This document shows, piece by piece, positions 60,418 to 64,000 of a stretch of DNA of 64,000 bases; position 1 is the first letter of the stretch; each line of letters opens with the position of its first letter. The translations under genes were made by a program, and so were the position numbers. The notes beneath the pieces were generated by a model. The model had not been told where the DNA came from. It worked only from the letters and a program-made list of their open reading frames with translations, and searched no databases. This DNA is from Exiguobacterium sp. SL-9. GTDB lineage: Bacteria; Bacillota; Bacilli; Exiguobacteriales; Exiguobacteriaceae. The stretch covers positions 434,001 to 498,000 of the forward strand of contig NZ_SJUO01000002.1 of NCBI RefSeq assembly GCF_004336985.1. The letters are read 5' to 3'.

Positions 60418-61602
60418 TTACTTGTCGTTCAACGCTTCGACGCCTGGAAGTTTCTTGCCTTCCATGAATTCGAGTGAAGCGCCGCCACCAGTCGAGATGT
60501 GGCTCATTTGGTCAGCAAGGCCGAACTTGGCTGCTGCCGCGGCTGAGTCACCACCACCGATGATTGAGTATGCGTCGCTGTCTGCGAGTGCTTGAGCGAC
60601 ACCTTTCGTTCCGTTAGCGTACTTATCGAGTTCGAATACGCCCATCGGTCCGTTCCAAACGACAAGTTTCGATTCGCGAATCGCTTCCGCGTAAATTTCG
60701 ACTGTCTTCGGTCCGATATCAAGACCCATGTGATCCGCAGGGATCGAGTCGATATCGACTGGTCCGACGTATGTCTCTTCGCCGAATTCTTTCGCAATGA
60801 CACAGTCGACCGGCATCAAGAACTTCACGCCTTTGTCTTCTGCTTTTTTCATGAACTGACGAGCGAGGTCGAGCTTGTCTTCTTCAAGGAGTGACGTTCC
60901 GACTTCGTGCCCGAGTGCTTTCGAGAACGTGTACGAGAGACCGCCACCGATGATGAGTGTGTCAACGATGTCAAGAAGGTGGTCGATGACCCCAATCTTG
61001 TCAGCAACTTTCGATCCGCCGATAATCGCCGTGAACGGACGGTCTGGATTCGAGAGTGCCTTCCCGAGGACTTCAAGTTCTTTCTCCATCAAGAGACCAG
61101 CCACCGCGTGGTCCACGTTTTGCGCGATACCTTCTGTTGAAGCATGGGCACGGTGAGCCGCACCGAACGCGTCGTTGACGAAGATATCAGCGAGTGCTGC
61201 GAAACCTTTCGCGAGTTCTGGATCGTTTTTCGTTTCACCAGGGTAGAAACGGACGTTCTCGAGAACGACGACGTCACCTTCACCAAGTTTTGAAACGGCT
61301 TCTTCTGCGACTGGACCGTACGCCTCTTCAACGAGGGGTACATCTTTGCCGAGAAGTTCAGCGAGACGTTTAGCGACCGGTGCGAGTGAGTACTCGAGGT
61401 TCTTCTCGCCTTTTGGACGGCCGAGGTGGCTCGCCAAAATGACTTTCGCGCCGCCGTCGATCAAGTGCTTGATCGTTGGAAGAGCCGCTTGGATCCGCGT
61501 TTCATCTTGAATGACGCGATCTTTGAGTGGAACGTTGAAGTCAACGCGGCAAAAAACGCGTTTCCCTTTTACATCGATGTCACGAATAGACTGTTTGTTC
61601 AT
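60418..61602 (-). CDS. pgk: Phosphoglycerate kinase
   Basis: A 394-aa [19 protein letters not shown], the central hinge, and the C-terminal [13 protein letters not shown] with [17 protein letters not shown]. It makes ATP from 1,3-bisphosphoglycerate. The ATG at 61602 has GGAGGCG upstream. Confidence 0.97.
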   Translation of the reverse strand: MNKQSIRDIDVKGKRVFCRVDFNVPLKDRVIQDETRIQAALPTIKHLIDGGAKVILASHLGRPKGEKNLEYSLAPVAKRLAELLGKDVPLVEEAYGPVAEEAVSKLGEGDVVVLENVRFYPGETKNDPELAKGFAALADIFVNDAFGAAHRAHASTEGIAQNVDHAVAGLLMEKELEVLGKALSNPDRPFTAIIGGSKVADKIGVIDHLLDIVDTLIIGGGLSYTFSKALGHEVGTSLLEEDKLDLARQFMKKAEDKGVKFLMPVDCVIAKEFGEETYVGPVDIDSIPADHMGLDIGPKTVEIYAEAIRESKLVVWNGPMGVFELDKYANGTKGVAQALADSDAYSIIGGGDSAAAAAKFGLADQMSHISTGGGASLEFMEGKKLPGVEALNDK

Positions 61603-61700
61603 AACCTTCGCCTCCATATGTCGTGCGTGTCAATTTCATAAATAGAGCGGAGAACAATCTCTTGTTTCCGCTCCTATTTGATTCTATTTAGTTCACGAAC

Positions 61701-62708
61701 TTACTTCGCGATTTCAGCGAAGTGCTTGAGTGTGCGAACCAATTGTGCAGTGTAAGACATTTCGTTGTCGTACCAAGAAACTGTCTTAACGAGTTGCTTG
61801 TCGCCAACTGTCATTACTTTAGTTTGCGTAGCATCGAAGAGTGAACCGTAAGTGATTCCGACGATGTCAGAAGATACGATTTCGTCTTCAGTGTAACCGT
61901 AAGACTCGTTCGCTGCTGCTTTCATTGCTGCGTTGATTTCGTCAACAGATACAGTTTTCTCAAGAACTGTTACGAGTTCTGTGAGTGAACCTGTAGCAAC
62001 TGGTACACGTTGTGCCGCACCGTCAAGTTTACCTTGAAGTTCTGGGATAACGAGGCCGATCGCTTTAGCCGCACCAGTTGTGTTCGGTACGATGTTCGCT
62101 GCTGCCGCACGTGCACGACGGAAGTCGCCTTTCGGGTGTGGAGCGTCAAGCGTGTTTTGGTCGCCTGTGTAAGCGTGGATCGTTGTCATGAGACCTTCGA
62201 TGATTCCGAACTGGTCTTGGAGAACTTTCGCCATTGGCGCCAAGCAGTTTGTCGTACATGAAGCACCAGAGATAACTGTCTCTGTACCATCGAGGATGTC
62301 GTGGTTTGTGTTGTAAACGACAGTCTTCATGTCACCTGTAGCTGGAGCCGAGATGACAACTTTTTTCGCGCCAGCTTTCAAGTGAAGCTCCGCTTTTTCT
62401 TTGTCTGTGAAGAATCCAGTACATTCGAGTACGATGTCAACACCGAGCTCGCCCCATGGAAGTTCTTCTGGGTTGCGGTTAGCAAGTGTGATGACTTTCT
62501 CGCCGTTTACGAGGAAGTGATCGTCGTGTACTTCAACGTCTCCGTCGAAACGACCTTGAGTCGTGTCGTACTTGAGAAGGTGAGCAAGCATCTTCGTGTC
62601 AGTCAAGTCGTTGATTGCAACAACTTCGATTCCTTCGTTTTTGATGATCTCGCGGAATGCCAAACGACCAATACGTCCAAATCCGTTAATACCAACTTTT
62701 ACTGCCAT
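61701..62708 (-). CDS. gap: Glyceraldehyde-3-phosphate dehydrogenase (glycolytic)
   Basis: A 335-aa GAPDH: NAD site [15 protein letters not shown], catalytic Cys151 in [12 protein letters not shown], and [16 protein letters not shown]. Its place directly after cggR marks it as the catabolic GapA. GGAGG lies upstream of the start. Confidence 0.97.
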   Translation of the reverse strand: MAVKVGINGFGRIGRLAFREIIKNEGIEVVAINDLTDTKMLAHLLKYDTTQGRFDGDVEVHDDHFLVNGEKVITLANRNPEELPWGELGVDIVLECTGFFTDKEKAELHLKAGAKKVVISAPATGDMKTVVYNTNHDILDGTETVISGASCTTNCLAPMAKVLQDQFGIIEGLMTTIHAYTGDQNTLDAPHPKGDFRRARAAAANIVPNTTGAAKAIGLVIPELQGKLDGAAQRVPVATGSLTELVTVLEKTVSVDEINAAMKAAANESYGYTEDEIVSSDIVGITYGSLFDATQTKVMTVGDKQLVKTVSWYDNEMSYTAQLVRTLKHFAEIAK

Positions 62709-62767
62709 AGTTAATTTCCTCCTTAGGGTAGAAGCTATTTATTGAAGAGCCAACGGGGGTCAACTCT

Positions 62768-63796
62768 TTAATAACGAGTTAATAATTCTGTCGCCGCACC
62801 TTCGTCTGTGACGAGGATGATGTTCGGCGTGTGTTTCGCATATGCGGCAATCGCTTGTGCCTTCGATTTCCCTCCGGCGACCGCGATGACGGTGTCCATG
62901 TCGTCGAGCTCCTCTAATTGGATCCCGACCGTCTTGACCCGATGAACGATTTCACCTTCGGCGTTGAAATAATATCCGAACGCTTCGGCGACGGCATCAT
63001 GCCGTTCGATCATCCGCAAATGCTCCGGCGTGGCGTGACGACGTTTCGCCATCGTTTCCGCCTCACCAATTCCATGTACCACTATTCGCGCCGCTCTAAT
63101 CATTTCCAGAACATTTTTGATGCTAGGTTCTTCCACCATCCGCTCGAACGTCTCTTGCGAAACCTCGTCTGGAATGTGGAGTAAATGATAGTCGGCATGG
63201 GCCCGGTCGGCCATTCGAGAACAGACGGTGTTCGCCTGTAACTCAAGCGTCTCTCCGAGTCCGCCGCGTGCCGGCACGAAATGCATCGGCCGTTCTTTTT
63301 TATCGGGCGACATCATGGCCGCAACCGATGCCATCGTCGTCCCGCCTGTGACCGCGATGATATTGTCGTCAGGTGCCAGTCTCGCTTTCAGTTGCGTGAC
63401 GGCGGCCCGACCGATATCTCGCTGGACCCAGAACGTCTCGTCGGAATCACCCGGTACGATGACGACTTGGCGAACGCCTAGTTTTTGCTCGAGAACTCGT
63501 GCGACTTCCGAAATCCCTAGGATCTCTCCCATGACCTCGTGCAAGTCTCTGAGAACGTTTCGGCCCGATTCCGTAAGGGAAATACCTTGAGTAGCGACCA
63601 TCAATAGACCTTGGTCTTTTAAAAAGTCGACTTCTCGTCTTAGAATTCGTTCCGTCAGCCCGAGGCTTGTGGCGAGTGTCCGGCGACCAATTGGCTGCAT
63701 CAACCGGACGTAATGTAAAATGTCATAACGATGTCGGAGCGTATCGAGCATGTCGGGAACGATTTGCTTCTGAACTTGAATCAGCTGCTGGATCAT
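62768..63796 (-). CDS. cggR: CggR, central glycolytic genes regulator
   Basis: A 342-aa SorC-family repressor: N-terminal winged helix (IGRRTLATSLGLTERILRREVDFLKDQGLL) and a C-terminal sugar-phosphate-binding domain (VTGGTTMASVAAMM, PARGGLG, GIGEAETMAKRR). In B. subtilis fructose-1,6-bisphosphate relieves its repression of gapA-pgk-tpiA-pgm-eno. The ATG at 63796 (or 63802) follows GAGGGGG. Its own promoter carries the operator. Confidence 0.95.
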   Translation of the reverse strand: MIQQLIQVQKQIVPDMLDTLRHRYDILHYVRLMQPIGRRTLATSLGLTERILRREVDFLKDQGLLMVATQGISLTESGRNVLRDLHEVMGEILGISEVARVLEQKLGVRQVVIVPGDSDETFWVQRDIGRAAVTQLKARLAPDDNIIAVTGGTTMASVAAMMSPDKKERPMHFVPARGGLGETLELQANTVCSRMADRAHADYHLLHIPDEVSQETFERMVEEPSIKNVLEMIRAARIVVHGIGEAETMAKRRHATPEHLRMIERHDAVAEAFGYYFNAEGEIVHRVKTVGIQLEELDDMDTVIAVAGGKSKAQAIAAYAKHTPNIILVTDEGAATELLTRY

Positions 63797-63822
63797 ACTC
63801 ATTCCCCCTCGACTTAAAGTAT

Positions 63823-63900
63823 GGACATTTTTTGTCCCACTTTTATATTTACGTCCCACCGCTACGACTTCATCTTATCAATCACCTTTCCGTCTTGCAA
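63823..63900 (-). promoter_or_regulatory. Promoter and CggR operator of the glycolytic operon
   Basis: -35 TTGCAA (63900-63895), 17-nt spacer, -10 TAAGAT (63877-63872). Downstream, GGGAC-N6-TGTCC (63838-63823) is a complete CggR half-operator and a second GGGAC (63857-63853) lies 19 nt upstream with a degenerate partner, as in the tandem CggR operator. Confidence 0.85.
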
Positions 63901-63905
63901 CCCCT

Positions 63906-64000
63906 TCAAACGTTTTTTTTCGATGTAAGCGTATACTTAACAAAATCTTCAACTTTACTGTCATCGTATCGCCCTTGACTAATGACACGTCCCTCGTGTA
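63906..64000 (-). CDS. C-terminal end of a glutaredoxin/thioredoxin-like protein (partial)
   Basis: On the minus strand the frame from 63998 reads HEGRVISQGRYDDSKVEDF and ends at TGA (63908-63906), giving about 30 visible codons. The EGRVISQGR turn resembles the last strand-turn of glutaredoxin-like proteins, and such a gene often stands upstream of cggR in Bacillales. Most of the gene is outside the window. Confidence 0.5.
   Translation of the reverse strand, partial: HEGRVISQGRYDDSKVEDFVKYTLTSKKNV

Noticed and set aside
63924-63937. cre-like TGTAAGCGTATACT upstream of cggR.
   Set aside because: It lies inside the end of the glutaredoxin-like reading frame and departs from the consensus in the second half.

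Overview
The window looks like a chromosomal segment of a low-to-moderate GC Gram-positive (Bacillota, Bacillales-type; the mix of genes suggests Exiguobacterium or a close relative, which I cannot prove without a search). The evidence is the Bacillus subtilis yur/yus-like gene order (sufCDSUB, metNIQ, yusE, gcvH, yusI, fadNAE), the secG-esterase-rnr-smpB-ssrA block, the cggR-gap-pgk-tpi-gpmI-eno operon, strong AGGAGG-type ribosome binding sites, TTG starts, a SAM-I riboswitch and CcpA/FadR/LexA/CggR-type operators.

Layout. 1-4.7 kb: a minus-strand operon encoding a zinc-ribbon protein, a DUF6678-like protein, a leucine-rich-repeat protein and the bacterial RNA repair pair Hen1-Pnkp (Pnkp runs off the left edge). 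4.8-9.9 kb: SUF iron-sulfur assembly operon with two symmetric candidate operators. 10-16 kb: MFS exporter, methionine ABC importer under a SAM-I riboswitch, an unassigned ~305-nt structured RNA with its own promoter and terminator, a YusE-like thioredoxin, and an EIIC-like membrane protein. 16-27 kb: gcvH, an ArsC/Spx-like protein, a nucleotidyltransferase, the fadNAE beta-oxidation operon with two FadR-like operators, a general-stress-type SDR, two YcxB-like genes and proline dehydrogenase. 27-31 kb: HlyIII/PAQR protein, CstA with a cre site, and a solo TnpB element with a pseudoknotted omega-RNA-like tail. 31-42 kb: accessory Sec locus (intact SLAP-type gene, frameshifted secA2), UvrX-YolD translesion pair with a LexA box, SulP transporter, a frameshifted phosphotransferase, a second YcxB pair, and an NAD(P)-binding protein.

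42.4-47.2 kb is an AT-rich accessory island next to tmRNA: a 1268-residue YobI-like membrane P-loop NTPase, a decayed second copy of the tmRNA 3' part, and a 51-aa ORF. 47-52 kb is the conserved smpB-ssrA, rnr, esterase, secG block plus a YitT protein. 52.6-56 kb holds galU and two glycosyltransferases (surface polysaccharide). 56.1-56.8 kb holds a 30-aa membrane peptide, a small frameshifted ORF and a Bacillales-type intergenic repeat. 56.8-63.8 kb is the central glycolytic operon controlled by CggR, followed by the 3' end of a glutaredoxin-like gene.

Most noteworthy: the RNA repair operon with its extra genes, the YobI NTPase island at ssrA, the solo TnpB with its RNA scaffold, and the orphan structured RNA at about 14.2-14.5 kb. 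Four single-base frameshifts in three loci (secA2 twice, phosphotransferase, small ORF) point either to decay or to indel errors in the assembly.
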